Part shown: in pieces, positions 18,424 through 27,611 of the stretch
Position numbering within the stretch: the stretch's first letter is position 1
Layout of the letters: every line of letters begins with the position of its first letter
DNA from: Candidatus Acididesulfobacter guangdongensis
GTDB taxonomy: Bacteria > SZUA-79 > Acidulodesulfobacterales > Acidulodesulfobacteraceae
Length of the DNA stretch: 64,000 nt
Reading direction: 5' to 3'
NCBI GenBank assembly: GCA_004195045.1
Contig: SGBC01000001.1
Coordinates: 842,178 to 906,177 of the forward strand
The notes under the pieces: model-generated
Databases searched by the model: none
What the model saw: only the letters and a program-made list of their open reading frames with translations
Told to the model about the DNA's origin: nothing
Translations under genes and position numbers: made by a program

Positions 18424-19218
18424 TTGAACGAACAAATTGCTTATATAATTGACATTCAGGATATTGACATGAATATTAAGAAAATTGAAGATGATGAAGC
18501 AAAAAACATTTATGAAATAAATGAATCGGCTGAAGGCGTAAGAAGTCAAAACGAAAAATTGGAAAGGCTAAAAAATGAATTATCGGAATTACAAAAAAAA
18601 ATAAATTTATGCGAGTTAAATGTTGAGTCGTATAATGAAAAGATTGAAAAATACACTGAAGCTCAAAAACAAATTAAAACAAACAAAGAATACAATGCAA
18701 TGCAAAAATCGGTTAAAGATAATGAGGCATTAAAGAGTTTAGAAGAAGAAGAAATTATAAAAACGATGAGCGCGCAGGAAGAAATTAAATCGGCAATAAA
18801 AATAACGGAAGAAGATATTAAACGTTTATCGGACATTATATCAAATAAAAAAGCTGAAATAGAATCAGATAAGATTAAATATTGCGACATAAAGAAAAAT
18901 CTATCGGATAAAAGAAAAACACTTGAAAAGATATTGAAAGTTGAATTTTTAAATATTTACGAAGCAATAAAAAATAATAATAAATTTCCCGCAGTTATAC
19001 CTGTCAACAACAATCGCGCCTGCACCGGATGTTTCAGAATATTGCCTCCGCAGCAGTTTAATGAACTCTTGTCAGGAGAAATATTTATGCAATGTCCGAT
19101 TTGTTCAAGGATACTTTATTATAAACAGGAAATGCCGGAAACAAACAGCGGCGAGATTATACATAATACAGAAAAAAATAAAACCAAAGCAAATAAAAAG
19201 ACAAAGATTAAAGCTTGA
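18424..19218 (+). CDS. Coiled-coil protein with C-terminal C4 zinc ribbon
   Basis: The 264-aa protein consists of a long predicted coiled coil (about residues 10-185, heptad-rich in Glu, Lys and Leu) followed by a zinc ribbon with two CxxC knuckles: CTGC at about 200 and CPIC at about 221. This matches the C4-type zinc ribbon (zf-RING_7) family found next to Nif3 genes, whose function is unknown, possibly nucleic-acid related. The start is TTG 18424, preceded by AAAGGAGA. A Lys/Thr-rich tail follows the ribbon. Confidence 0.85.
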   Translation: MNEQIAYIIDIQDIDMNIKKIEDDEAKNIYEINESAEGVRSQNEKLERLKNELSELQKKINLCELNVESYNEKIEKYTEAQKQIKTNKEYNAMQKSVKDNEALKSLEEEEIIKTMSAQEEIKSAIKITEEDIKRLSDIISNKKAEIESDKIKYCDIKKNLSDKRKTLEKILKVEFLNIYEAIKNNNKFPAVIPVNNNRACTGCFRILPPQQFNELLSGEIFMQCPICSRILYYKQEMPETNSGEIIHNTEKNKTKANKKTKIKA

Positions 19219-19229
19219 AAATACTTTGT

Positions 19230-19258
19230 TTGACTATTTTTTTTAAAATTGATAAAAT
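19230..19258 (+). promoter_or_regulatory. Sigma-70 promoter of rnpB
   Basis: TTGACT at 19230-19235 and TAAAAT at 19253-19258 are spaced by exactly 17 bp. Transcription would begin about 7 bp downstream, at the 5' end predicted for the RNase P RNA from its P1 helix. The coincidence of both signals makes this a convincing promoter. Confidence 0.75.
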
Positions 19259-19264
19259 CAAACT

Positions 19265-19641
19265 GTTCAGGCAGAATTAATAATCGCGGAATTGAATTAT
19301 TACAATTTAATTTTGAGGAAAGTCCGGGCTTCACAGAGCATGGTGCCGTTTTAAAACGGTGAAGGCAACTTTAAGGAAAGCGCAACAGAAAATATACCGC
19401 CGCATTTTAAAAAAATTAATAGTTATCATTTTTTGTCTTTTTATTTATATTGCGGTAAGGGTGAAATAGTGAGGTAAGAGCTCACTCTGATATGCGGCAA
19501 CGCGTACAGTGGCAAGCCCCGCCAGAAGAAAGAACAAATAGGGAAACTTAAGGCTGCTCGTCTTACACGGTTTTCGGGTTGTTCGCTTAGATAAATGATT
19601 ATTTTAATTAACAGAACTCGGCTTATGATTTTGCCTGACTT
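19265..19641 (+). ncRNA. rnpB: RNase P RNA (class A)
   Basis: Catalytic RNA of RNase P, which removes 5' leaders from tRNA precursors. The conserved core elements are present in order: GAGGAAAGTCCGGGCTTCA (CR-I), ACAGAAAATATACCGCC, a GGTAAGGGTGAAATAGTGAG block, and AGAACTCGGCTTATGA (CR-V). The P1 helix can be drawn between TCAGGCA (19267-19273) and TGCCTGA (19632-19638), which sets the ends to within a few bases. The segment after ACCGCC forms an AU-rich extended stem (P12 region). Confidence 0.93.
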
Positions 19642-19718
19642 TATTATATCGCCGGACTAACAATAATTTTGTACGGTGCTGTCAGTATATAATTTAATTT
19701 AACTAACAAAACTAATTA

Positions 19719-21524
19719 ATGAAAATAGAAAACATTAGAAATTTTTCGATAATAGCGCATATAGACCACGGTAAATCAACGTTGGCGGACAGACTGTTAG
19801 AATTTACCGGAACCATAAATGATCGTGAAAAAGTTTCGCAATTTCTTGACAATATGGAACTTGAACGCGAAAGAGGCATAACGATAAAAGCTCAAACCGT
19901 AAGACTTAAATATAATTTTGAAGGCAAACCTTATATATTAAATTTAATAGATACCCCCGGACATGTTGATTTTTCCTATGAAGTTTCAAAATCTTTAGCT
20001 GCTTGCGAAGGCGCATTGCTTATAGTCGACGCATCTCAAGGAGTTGAAGCGCAAACCCTGGCGAATGTGTATATTGCTTCCGATATGAATCTCAATATTA
20101 TTCCAGTAATTAATAAAATAGATTTGCCGAGTGCAGATATTGAAAAAACTAAGCAGGAAATAGAAGAAATAGTCGGATTGGATGCAAACTGCGCTATTCT
20201 TGCGAGCGCCAAAGAAGGGATAGGTATAAAAGAAATTCTTGACGACATCGTCATGAAAATTCCTTCTCCTGATGGAGACCCTGAAGCGCCGCTTAAAGCT
20301 TTAATTTTTGATTCATGGTTTGATTCCTATCAGGGAGTTGTTGCGCTTGTCAGAGTATTTAACGGCAGCGTAAAGGCTGGGGATAGTATTTTGCTTATGA
20401 GTTCAGGTAAATCTTATGAAGTTCAGAAAGTAGGGGTTTATTCTCCGCATATGCAAGTACTGCAGCAGCTGAGTGCAGGGGATGTAGGCTGTATTATTGC
20501 AAATATAAAAGATTCCAGCAGATTTAAAATAGGAGATACAGTAACTTTAGTATCTAATCCTACCAATAATCCGCTTGTAGGATTTAAGGAACCTAAACCG
20601 ATGGTATTTGCGGGAATTTATCCAATAGATTCGGATGATTATCAGGAACTCAAGGATTCAATAGAAAAACTCAAGCTTAACGATTCATCTTTTACCTATG
20701 AGCCTGAAACTTCGTTAGCTTTAGGATTTGGTTTCAGATGCGGTTTTCTTGGGCTGCTTCATATGGAAATTATCGTAGAGCGGTTAGAAAGAGAGTATGA
20801 TTTGAGTTTAATCACGACATCGCCTACGGTGCTTTATAAAATTATAACAAATAAAGGAGAAGTTAAGGAGGCTTTAAATCCTGCAAAATTTCCATCCTCA
20901 AAGGAAATTCCTATGCAGGAAGTAAATTACATCGAAGAACCTTTTATACATGCAAATATATATGTTCCTACGGAATATCTCGGCAAGATAATGAATCTTT
21001 GCGTTGAAAAAAGGGGATTACAGATAGAGCTCAGATACATCACTAAGCAGAGGGTATTGCTTATATATGAATTGCCTCTTTCTGAAATTGTTCTTGATTT
21101 TTATGATCAGTTAAAGTCGCTATCTAAAGGTTACGCTTCTTTTGATTATGACACTTCCGGATACAGACGGTCGGATATGATAAAACTTGAAATACTTGTC
21201 AACAAAGAGCCTGTGGATGCGCTTTCTGTTATTGCGCATAAAGATAAAGCATTTATAAGAGGACGTAATATAGTTGAAAAACTAAAGACGCTAATTCCGA
21301 GACAGATGTTTGAAGTTGTTATACAGGCGCAAATAGGTTCTAAAATTATAGCAAGGGAAGAAATAAAGGCACTGAGAAAAAATGTTCTTGCCAAGTGCTA
21401 TGGCGGAGATATTACAAGAAAAAGAAAACTGCTTGAAAAACAAAAAGAAGGCAAAAAAAAGATGAAAAATATTGGCTCTGTTGAAATACCGCAGGAGGCT
21501 TTCTTATCTGTTCTTAAAGTTTAG
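19719..21524 (+). CDS. lepA: Elongation factor 4 (LepA)
   Basis: Ribosome-associated translational GTPase. The G domain carries AHIDHGKST (G1), [10 protein letters not shown] (G2), DTPGHVDF (G3) and NKIDLPSAD (G4). The LepA-specific C-terminal domain ends with [17 protein letters not shown]. Length of 601 aa is typical, with no low-complexity insertion. It lies 77 bp after the rnpB 3' end and upstream of lepB. The stop codon is TAG. Confidence 0.97.
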   Translation: MKIENIRNFSIIAHIDHGKSTLADRLLEFTGTINDREKVSQFLDNMELERERGITIKAQTVRLKYNFEGKPYILNLIDTPGHVDFSYEVSKSLAACEGALLIVDASQGVEAQTLANVYIASDMNLNIIPVINKIDLPSADIEKTKQEIEEIVGLDANCAILASAKEGIGIKEILDDIVMKIPSPDGDPEAPLKALIFDSWFDSYQGVVALVRVFNGSVKAGDSILLMSSGKSYEVQKVGVYSPHMQVLQQLSAGDVGCIIANIKDSSRFKIGDTVTLVSNPTNNPLVGFKEPKPMVFAGIYPIDSDDYQELKDSIEKLKLNDSSFTYEPETSLALGFGFRCGFLGLLHMEIIVERLEREYDLSLITTSPTVLYKIITNKGEVKEALNPAKFPSSKEIPMQEVNYIEEPFIHANIYVPTEYLGKIMNLCVEKRGLQIELRYITKQRVLLIYELPLSEIVLDFYDQLKSLSKGYASFDYDTSGYRRSDMIKLEILVNKEPVDALSVIAHKDKAFIRGRNIVEKLKTLIPRQMFEVVIQAQIGSKIIAREEIKALRKNVLAKCYGGDITRKRKLLEKQKEGKKKMKNIGSVEIPQEAFLSVLKV

Positions 21525-21721
21525 ACTAAATATTATAATATATATATCGATTTGTTGTTTAAATTTATAGACAGAGTAATTTTTTTTGTATATAATAAGT
21601 TCATTTGCAATTTAATACTTACGTTATAATATTAGTTATGAAAATAATTTATTATTAATTATGCAAATGTTTTATATTTTATATATAAAAATAGTTACTA
21701 TTAATTAGCAAAAATTAAATT

Positions 21722-22363
21722 ATGAGCAATAGAAAACTTGGAGATTATTTTAAAGCAATAGTAATAGCTATATTAATAGCATTGTTTGTAAGAACTTTCG
21801 TTATTCAGGCATTTAAAATTCCTTCCGGGTCAATGGAGCCCACTCTTATACCAGGCGACCATATACTTGTCAATAAATTTATATGGGGAATACATATACC
21901 ATTTACTAAATACATCATTAATGTATCACATCCGAAAACCGGTCAGGTTATAGTCTTTAAATTTCCATACGCAAAAAAATACAATCTGCATCCCGGAATT
22001 GACTTTATCAAAAGAGTAGTAGGTACTCCAGGAGATAAGATTCAAATTATAGATAATCGTGTTTATATTAATAATCATTTGTATAATTGTAAATATGCGC
22101 ATTGGACATCAAAAAAAATCCTGCCGGCATATAACTCTCCAAGAGATAATTATGGTCCGATAACGGTCCCTAAAGATGATTTATTTGTTATGGGAGATAA
22201 TAGAGACAACAGTTTTGATTCAAGATACTGGGGATTTGTTCCATACAAAGATGTTATAGGCGAAGCGTTTATAATATATTTTTCGTGGAATCCAAAAAAT
22301 CATTTTGATATATATTGGCATAGATTTTTTAAAACAATACCCGATTGTCCATTTAACGGATAA
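21722..22363 (+). CDS. lepB: Signal peptidase I
   Basis: Membrane-bound serine protease that removes Sec and Tat signal peptides on the periplasmic face. A single N-terminal transmembrane segment (about residues 10-32) precedes the catalytic Ser box PSGSMEPTL. The Lys box is DFIKRVVGTPGD, and GDNRDNSFDSRYWGFV is the conserved C-terminal motif. Length 213 aa is normal. It is separated from lepA by about 200 bp of AT-rich sequence without recognisable features. Confidence 0.96.
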   Translation: MSNRKLGDYFKAIVIAILIALFVRTFVIQAFKIPSGSMEPTLIPGDHILVNKFIWGIHIPFTKYIINVSHPKTGQVIVFKFPYAKKYNLHPGIDFIKRVVGTPGDKIQIIDNRVYINNHLYNCKYAHWTSKKILPAYNSPRDNYGPITVPKDDLFVMGDNRDNSFDSRYWGFVPYKDVIGEAFIIYFSWNPKNHFDIYWHRFFKTIPDCPFNG

Positions 22364-22528
22364 AAAACTAAACGTTATGCTAATCTGCCGTAATATTTTG
22401 ATTTATATTTTGAGCTAATACTGCTTAAAAAATTAAATTAATTTAACCTAGTTTCATTTAACAGTTTTATTTAAAATCTTAATATTTTTGAGTTAGCATA
22501 AAAATTTATTAGTTTTAATTGATAAAAA

Positions 22529-23050
22529 TTGAATGAAATAATTTTTAAAAATGATGAAGTAAACGATATAATTGACGGTCTTGCGGCTAAGATTATCAAA
22601 TTCAAATTTGATCTCGGCAATTTAATTATTGCCGGTATTAAAGAAGGCGGCGTTGCCCCGTCTAATATCATTCACGAAAAAGTAAAACATGCGACGGGAT
22701 TTAATTGTCTTTTAGGGTATGTTGACATAACATTATACAGGGACGATTCTTTTGAGGTAAAAAAAGCTGTAAAATCAACGGAGATGCCTTTTAATATCAA
22801 CGGCAAAGATATACTGCTCGTGGATGATGTAATATGCAGCGGAAGAACTGTAAGAGCCGCTATTGACGATTTGATATGTTTTGGAAGACCCAAGAGCATT
22901 AAATTGGCAGTTTTAATCGACAGAGGAGATAGAGAGGTTCCTATTTGCCCGGATTTTACAGGAAAAAAAATTAAAATATCGGATAAATATGATGTAAGAG
23001 TTGAATTAGATGGTAAAAATAAATTTATTGAAAAGATATTAAAGGTATAA
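22529..23050 (+). CDS. pyrR: PyrR, pyrimidine operon regulator / uracil phosphoribosyltransferase
   Basis: The 173-aa PRTase-fold protein carries the PRPP-binding motif ILLVDDVICSGRTVRAAID and the downstream VLIDRGDREVPICPDFTGKKI block typical of PyrR. In many bacteria PyrR binds the pyr mRNA leader and controls attenuation. It heads a pyr cluster (pyrB, pyrC, carA, carB), which suits that role, although I did not find a convincing PyrR binding loop in the 165-bp upstream region. The start is TTG 22529; no strong ribosome-binding site is visible. Confidence 0.9.
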   Translation: MNEIIFKNDEVNDIIDGLAAKIIKFKFDLGNLIIAGIKEGGVAPSNIIHEKVKHATGFNCLLGYVDITLYRDDSFEVKKAVKSTEMPFNINGKDILLVDDVICSGRTVRAAIDDLICFGRPKSIKLAVLIDRGDREVPICPDFTGKKIKISDKYDVRVELDGKNKFIEKILKV

Positions 23051-23134
23051 TATTTTATTTATGAATTAATTGCCGGATAATATTTTTTGTTTTGTTATAT
23101 ATTATATTTTTTTTAATAATGTAAAGCTAAAGCT

Positions 23135-24061
23135 ATGGACTACGCTAAAAAAGACCTTATTTCTATTAATGACCTCAGTAAATCCGATATTCTTTATTTT
23201 ATTGATACGGCAAAAGAATTCAAAAAAATTTCATTGCAGGATATTAAAAAAGTTCCTACAATGAGAGGCAAAACTATTCTTAACCTTTTTTTCGAACCTT
23301 CAACAAGAACAAAAACTTCCTTTGAGATTGCCCAAAAAAGACTTAGCGCAGACACAATTAATCTTTCTATCAGCCAAAGTTCTGTTGTAAAAGGAGAAAG
23401 TCTGAGCGATACCATCTTAAATTTGCAGGCTATGAAACCAGACGCTTTTGTCATAAGGCATTATGAATCTGGAGCACCGTTTTTTATTTCTAATATTACA
23501 GATGCCTCAGTTATTAATGCCGGTGACGGGATAAATGAACATCCTACTCAGTGTCTTTTAGATATTATGACTATTTTTGAACATAAAAAAGAAATTAAAT
23601 CTTTAAAAATTGCGATTATAGGGGATATAGTTCATTCAAGAGTTGCCAGATCTGACATAGCAGGTTTGTCTAAATTAGGCGCAGAAATTTATCTTTACGG
23701 ACCTCAAACTTTAATGCCAAGATTTATTAATTCCGATAATGTAAAAATAGCCGGCAGTATGGATAGTGCCGTTAAAGAAGCGGATGTTATAATTATGCTT
23801 AGAGTGCAAAAAGAAAGAACTGCTTTTTATTTTATTCCTTCAATAGAAGAATATAGAAATTATTTTAAACTAACGGAAGGAATTTTAAAATTGGCTTCGA
23901 AAGATGTTCTTGTTTTACATCCAGGTCCGGTAAATAGGGATGTTGAAATTTCAGGTTCAATTATAAATAGCGGCAAAACGGCTATTTTTGATCAGGTAGA
24001 GAACGGAATTGCAATAAGAATGGCTTGTTTATATATATTATTGGGCGGCAGGCATTCATAA
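23135..24061 (+). CDS. pyrB: Aspartate carbamoyltransferase catalytic subunit
   Basis: Commits carbamoyl phosphate and aspartate to pyrimidine synthesis. The carbamoyl-phosphate motif is FFEPSTRTKTSFE, followed by the aspartate-binding elements DGINEHPTQCLLDIMTI and MLRVQKER, and HPGPVNRDVEI near the end. The length of 308 aa matches the catalytic chain. No regulatory pyrI is present nearby. It follows pyrR by 84 bp. Confidence 0.96.
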   Translation: MDYAKKDLISINDLSKSDILYFIDTAKEFKKISLQDIKKVPTMRGKTILNLFFEPSTRTKTSFEIAQKRLSADTINLSISQSSVVKGESLSDTILNLQAMKPDAFVIRHYESGAPFFISNITDASVINAGDGINEHPTQCLLDIMTIFEHKKEIKSLKIAIIGDIVHSRVARSDIAGLSKLGAEIYLYGPQTLMPRFINSDNVKIAGSMDSAVKEADVIIMLRVQKERTAFYFIPSIEEYRNYFKLTEGILKLASKDVLVLHPGPVNRDVEISGSIINSGKTAIFDQVENGIAIRMACLYILLGGRHS

Positions 24062-24126
24062 TTTCAGGATTATTAAATAAATATCGTTTAAATATAATAA
24101 CTAATAGCTCTCTATACGTAAAATTT

Positions 24127-25404
24127 ATGGAAAAATTATTAATTAAAAATGGAATCGTCGTAGACCCTTTCACTGATACGCAGGTTAAAAGAGATATTTA
24201 TGTTGAAAACGGGGTGATAAAAGACGTTAAAAATGAAACTGTCGGCACAAAGGATATAAATATTATCAATGCCGATAATTTATTTGTTTTGCCCGGGTTA
24301 ATCGATATGCACGTTCATCTGAGAGAACCTGGTTTTGAATACAAAGAAACGATTAAAACAGGTATGGAAGCAGCTATCGCAGGCGGATTTACCTCTATCT
24401 GCTGCATGCCAAATTCTAATCCTGCAAATGATTGCAAAGAAGTAAATTCGTTTATTATTAACAAGGCAAAATCTTTTGATTTATGTAACGTTTTCACTAT
24501 AGGAGCGATATCCCGCGGCAATGAAGGTTTAAATCTTGCAAATATCGGAGATTTAAAAAATTCCGGAGCAGTAGCGATAAGTGACGACGGTATGCCTGTA
24601 GAAGACAGTTCTTTAATGGCAAGAGCCCTTTTATACGCAAAGACATTTGACATGCCGGTTATATCGCATAGCGAGGATATAAAACTGAGAGGAAAAGGAG
24701 TAATGAATGAAGGGATTACCTCTCATAAATTGGGCGTCAACGGGATTCCATCCGTTGCCGAAGAGATAGCTATTTTCAGGGATATAAAATTGGCTGAGTA
24801 CTTTGGTGCTTCGCTTCATATTGCTCACGTTTCTACAAAAGGTTCCGTTGAATTAATTAAAATGGCAAAAAATAACGGAATAAATATAACATTTGAAACT
24901 TGTCCGCACTACTTTTCTATTACGGAAGAATCTTTATTGTCGTACAATACAAATGCAAAAATGAATCCTCCGCTGAGAACGCAGGAAGACGTCAATGCAA
25001 TTAAAAATGCTCTAAGAGAAGGTCTGTTTGATGTTATAGCTTCCGACCATGCGCCTCATTCGGAAGACGAGAAAAACACGACATTAGACGAAGCGCCTTT
25101 CGGTATAATAGGATTAGAGACATCACTTGCTTTGACTCTGGGACTGTATCATGAAAAGTACCTATCTATGATTGATATCGCAAATTTAATGTCTTATAAT
25201 CCGTCAAAAATTTTAAAACTGCAAAATAGAGGCGCAATTATAAACGGAAATGCAGGCGATATTACAATAATTAATCCAGAAAAGAAATGGACATATAAAA
25301 AAGAAAATATAAAATCGCTAAGTAAAAATTCCCCTTTTATCAATAAAAGCTTTAAAGGGGCTGCAATGTATGCTATAATAAACGGAAAGATTTTTAAATT
25401 ATAA
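24127..25404 (+). CDS. pyrC: Dihydroorotase
   Basis: Zinc amidohydrolase that closes the dihydroorotate ring. It shows the metal-binding DMHVHLREPGFEYKET, the segment AVAISDDGMPVEDSSLM, HIAHVSTKGS, and the catalytic IASDHAPHSEDEK. The frame is open from 24025, overlapping the end of pyrB, but homology begins at MEKLLIKNG, so ATG 24127 is chosen, giving 425 aa as expected for class I dihydroorotases. Confidence 0.95.
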   Translation: MEKLLIKNGIVVDPFTDTQVKRDIYVENGVIKDVKNETVGTKDINIINADNLFVLPGLIDMHVHLREPGFEYKETIKTGMEAAIAGGFTSICCMPNSNPANDCKEVNSFIINKAKSFDLCNVFTIGAISRGNEGLNLANIGDLKNSGAVAISDDGMPVEDSSLMARALLYAKTFDMPVISHSEDIKLRGKGVMNEGITSHKLGVNGIPSVAEEIAIFRDIKLAEYFGASLHIAHVSTKGSVELIKMAKNNGINITFETCPHYFSITEESLLSYNTNAKMNPPLRTQEDVNAIKNALREGLFDVIASDHAPHSEDEKNTTLDEAPFGIIGLETSLALTLGLYHEKYLSMIDIANLMSYNPSKILKLQNRGAIINGNAGDITIINPEKKWTYKKENIKSLSKNSPFINKSFKGAAMYAIINGKIFKL

Positions 25405-25516
25405 AAAAAGTACGCATGACTCTTAACTGTAATATCTAAGTTAATTTTCATAGTTATAATTATTATGAAAACCAATATAACCGGTACGTTAAACATTTAA
25501 AAATATCAAAACTGCC

Positions 25517-26659
25517 ATGACATCTAATGCAAAGATCGCAGATAACGATAATGCAGGTAAAGAAAAAGCCGTCATAATGCTGGAGGACGGAACATCGTTT
25601 GAAGGTTATTATGAAGGCAAACCGATTGAATCTGGCGGGGAATTAGTATTTAATACCGCAATGAACGGCTATCAGGAGCTTATCACCGATCCCTCATACA
25701 ATGGGCAGATAGTCATTATGACATATCCTATGATCGGGAATTACGGCATAAACAATGAAGATTTCGAATCTGAAAAAGCATGGCTTTCTGCATATGTTGC
25801 AAAAAATATTGTTTCCAAATATTCTCACTATACTGCGGTAAAGAGTTTAACCGATTTTCTTAATGAAAATAATATTCCTGTTATAACAGGCGTGGATACG
25901 CGCACATTAGCTATTTATCTTAGGGAAAAAGGTTCGACTAACGGATATATAGCCTTAAAATCAAAAGGCATAGATTACATAAAAGAAAAAGTAAAAAATG
26001 TGCCTAAAATGGAAGGTTTAAACTTAACGTCTAATGTTTCGGCAACCAAATTATATAAAAAATATGCAGAAAAACCTGAGTTCGATGTTACAATAATAGA
26101 TTACGGTATTAAATACAGCACTATAGATTGTCTTAACGCTCTCAATGCAAATGTAACGGTAGTTTCGTACGACAGTTCAAAAGAATATGTGCTCGCTACA
26201 AATCCTGACGGAATACTTCTGTCTAACGGTCCCGGAGATCCAAAAACTCTTGCAGATGAAATAAAAACAATAAGAGAACTCATGGGGAAAAAACCTATTT
26301 TCGGAATTTGTCTCGGACATCAATTGCTTGCTCTTGCGTTAGGATTTAATACTTATAAACTTAAATTTGGACACCATGGCGTTAATCATCCAGTGAAAAA
26401 TGTTAAAACTTCTAAAATAGAAATTACTTCGCAAAATCATGGTTTTTGCGTTGACATTAAAGACAGCCGTTCAAATGAAAATTTTAAAGATACTGAAATA
26501 ACGCATGTAAGTTTAAACGATGGCACAGTCGAAGGCATTAAAAATGAATCGTTAAATGTATTTTCCGTTCAATATCATCCTGAAAGCTCACCCGGTCCGA
26601 ATGATTCAAAATACTTATTCGAAGATTTTAAAAAATTATGTCTGAAAAACAAAATATAA
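25517..26659 (+). CDS. carA: Carbamoyl phosphate synthase small (glutaminase) subunit
   Basis: Supplies ammonia from glutamine to CarB. The N-terminal CPSase domain includes VFNTAMNGYQELITDPSYNG and GVDTRTLAIYLREKGS. The C-terminal GATase domain has FGICLGHQLLALALG with the catalytic Cys, and VQYHPESSPGPNDS with the catalytic His-Glu pair. Length 380 aa is normal. It is separated from carB by one radical SAM gene. Confidence 0.96.
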   Translation: MTSNAKIADNDNAGKEKAVIMLEDGTSFEGYYEGKPIESGGELVFNTAMNGYQELITDPSYNGQIVIMTYPMIGNYGINNEDFESEKAWLSAYVAKNIVSKYSHYTAVKSLTDFLNENNIPVITGVDTRTLAIYLREKGSTNGYIALKSKGIDYIKEKVKNVPKMEGLNLTSNVSATKLYKKYAEKPEFDVTIIDYGIKYSTIDCLNALNANVTVVSYDSSKEYVLATNPDGILLSNGPGDPKTLADEIKTIRELMGKKPIFGICLGHQLLALALGFNTYKLKFGHHGVNHPVKNVKTSKIEITSQNHGFCVDIKDSRSNENFKDTEITHVSLNDGTVEGIKNESLNVFSVQYHPESSPGPNDSKYLFEDFKKLCLKNKI

Positions 26660-26678
26660 AATAATTAATATACCAAAA

Positions 26679-27584
26679 ATGACAGAAAAAGATTTTTTAT
26701 ATAAAATAAAATATCTTTATAAAATTGCCGAAAACTGCTCGCTATGTCCAAGATATTGCAATGCCAAAAGATTTCAAGCAGAAAAAGGTTTGTGCGGCGC
26801 TAAAGATAAATTGCGTATTGCAAGTTTTAATATACACAGAGGTGAAGAACCTTGTATTTCAGGGGAAAACGGTTCAGGCACTATTTTTTTTTCAGGCTGC
26901 TCTTTAAAATGTAAATTCTGTCAGAATTATCCGATAAGCAGATTTTATAACGGAAAAGATTATACCGTGTCAGAATTGAGCGATATAATGCTGGAACTTC
27001 AAAAAAGAGGAGCGCACAATATTAATCTGGTAACTTCGACGCATTTTATGCCGTTTATTGCAGATGCTTTATGCATTGCGAAAGATAAAGGTTTTATGAT
27101 ACCGGTTATTTACAACAGTTCCGGATACGAAACGGAAGAACTGATAGAAATATTAGACGGTATTATAGATATATATCTTCCGGATATAAAATATTCTAAT
27201 AATAGGATTGCGCTTAAATATTCCGGAGTTGATAACTATGTTGAAGTCAACAGAAAAGCTTTAAAAAAAATATATAAACAAGCGGGAGAATTGCAGACTG
27301 ATTTTAACGGTATCGCTATAAAAGGAATGCTTATCAGACATTTAATTTTGCCGGAAGGTATTTCAGGGTATCAGGAATCTTTTAAATTCATTGCTGAAGA
27401 GCTGTCGGAAAATATCCCAGTAAGTCTTATGAGTCAATATTTTCCGGCTTATAAAGCTTTTAATGACAATGCTGTAAGTAGAAAAATAACCGCAGAAGAA
27501 TATATTGAAGCCATTGATTGTTTGTCTAATGCCGGTTTATACGGTTATTATCAAACAGATCTGATAAATGATTTAGCTATGTAG
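26679..27584 (+). CDS. PflX/PflA-like radical SAM protein between carA and carB
   Basis: A 301-aa radical SAM enzyme of the COG1313 (PflX) type. An N-terminal CSLCPRYC segment is typical of the family, and the radical SAM cluster motif is CSLKCKFC (CxxxCxxC), followed by QNYPISR. Relatives are described as homologs of glycyl-radical enzyme activases or as partners of AmmeMemoRadiSam proteins; the substrate is unknown. It begins 19 bp after carA and ends 27 bp before carB, so it is probably expressed with the pyrimidine genes. The sequence does not show whether that link is functional. Confidence 0.85.
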   Translation: MTEKDFLYKIKYLYKIAENCSLCPRYCNAKRFQAEKGLCGAKDKLRIASFNIHRGEEPCISGENGSGTIFFSGCSLKCKFCQNYPISRFYNGKDYTVSELSDIMLELQKRGAHNINLVTSTHFMPFIADALCIAKDKGFMIPVIYNSSGYETEELIEILDGIIDIYLPDIKYSNNRIALKYSGVDNYVEVNRKALKKIYKQAGELQTDFNGIAIKGMLIRHLILPEGISGYQESFKFIAEELSENIPVSLMSQYFPAYKAFNDNAVSRKITAEEYIEAIDCLSNAGLYGYYQTDLINDLAM

Positions 27585-27611
27585 TTTAATGATTAACAGA
27601 AGGTATCTATT

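Noticed and set aside
22364..22528. PyrR-responsive attenuator before pyrR
   Set aside because: The gene order makes it plausible, but no anti-antiterminator loop or terminator hairpin was recognisable in this AT-rich leader.
24025..24126. N-terminal extension of pyrC from the upstream in-frame start
   Set aside because: It overlaps the pyrB 3' end, adds 34 residues not found in dihydroorotases, and homology starts at ATG 24127.
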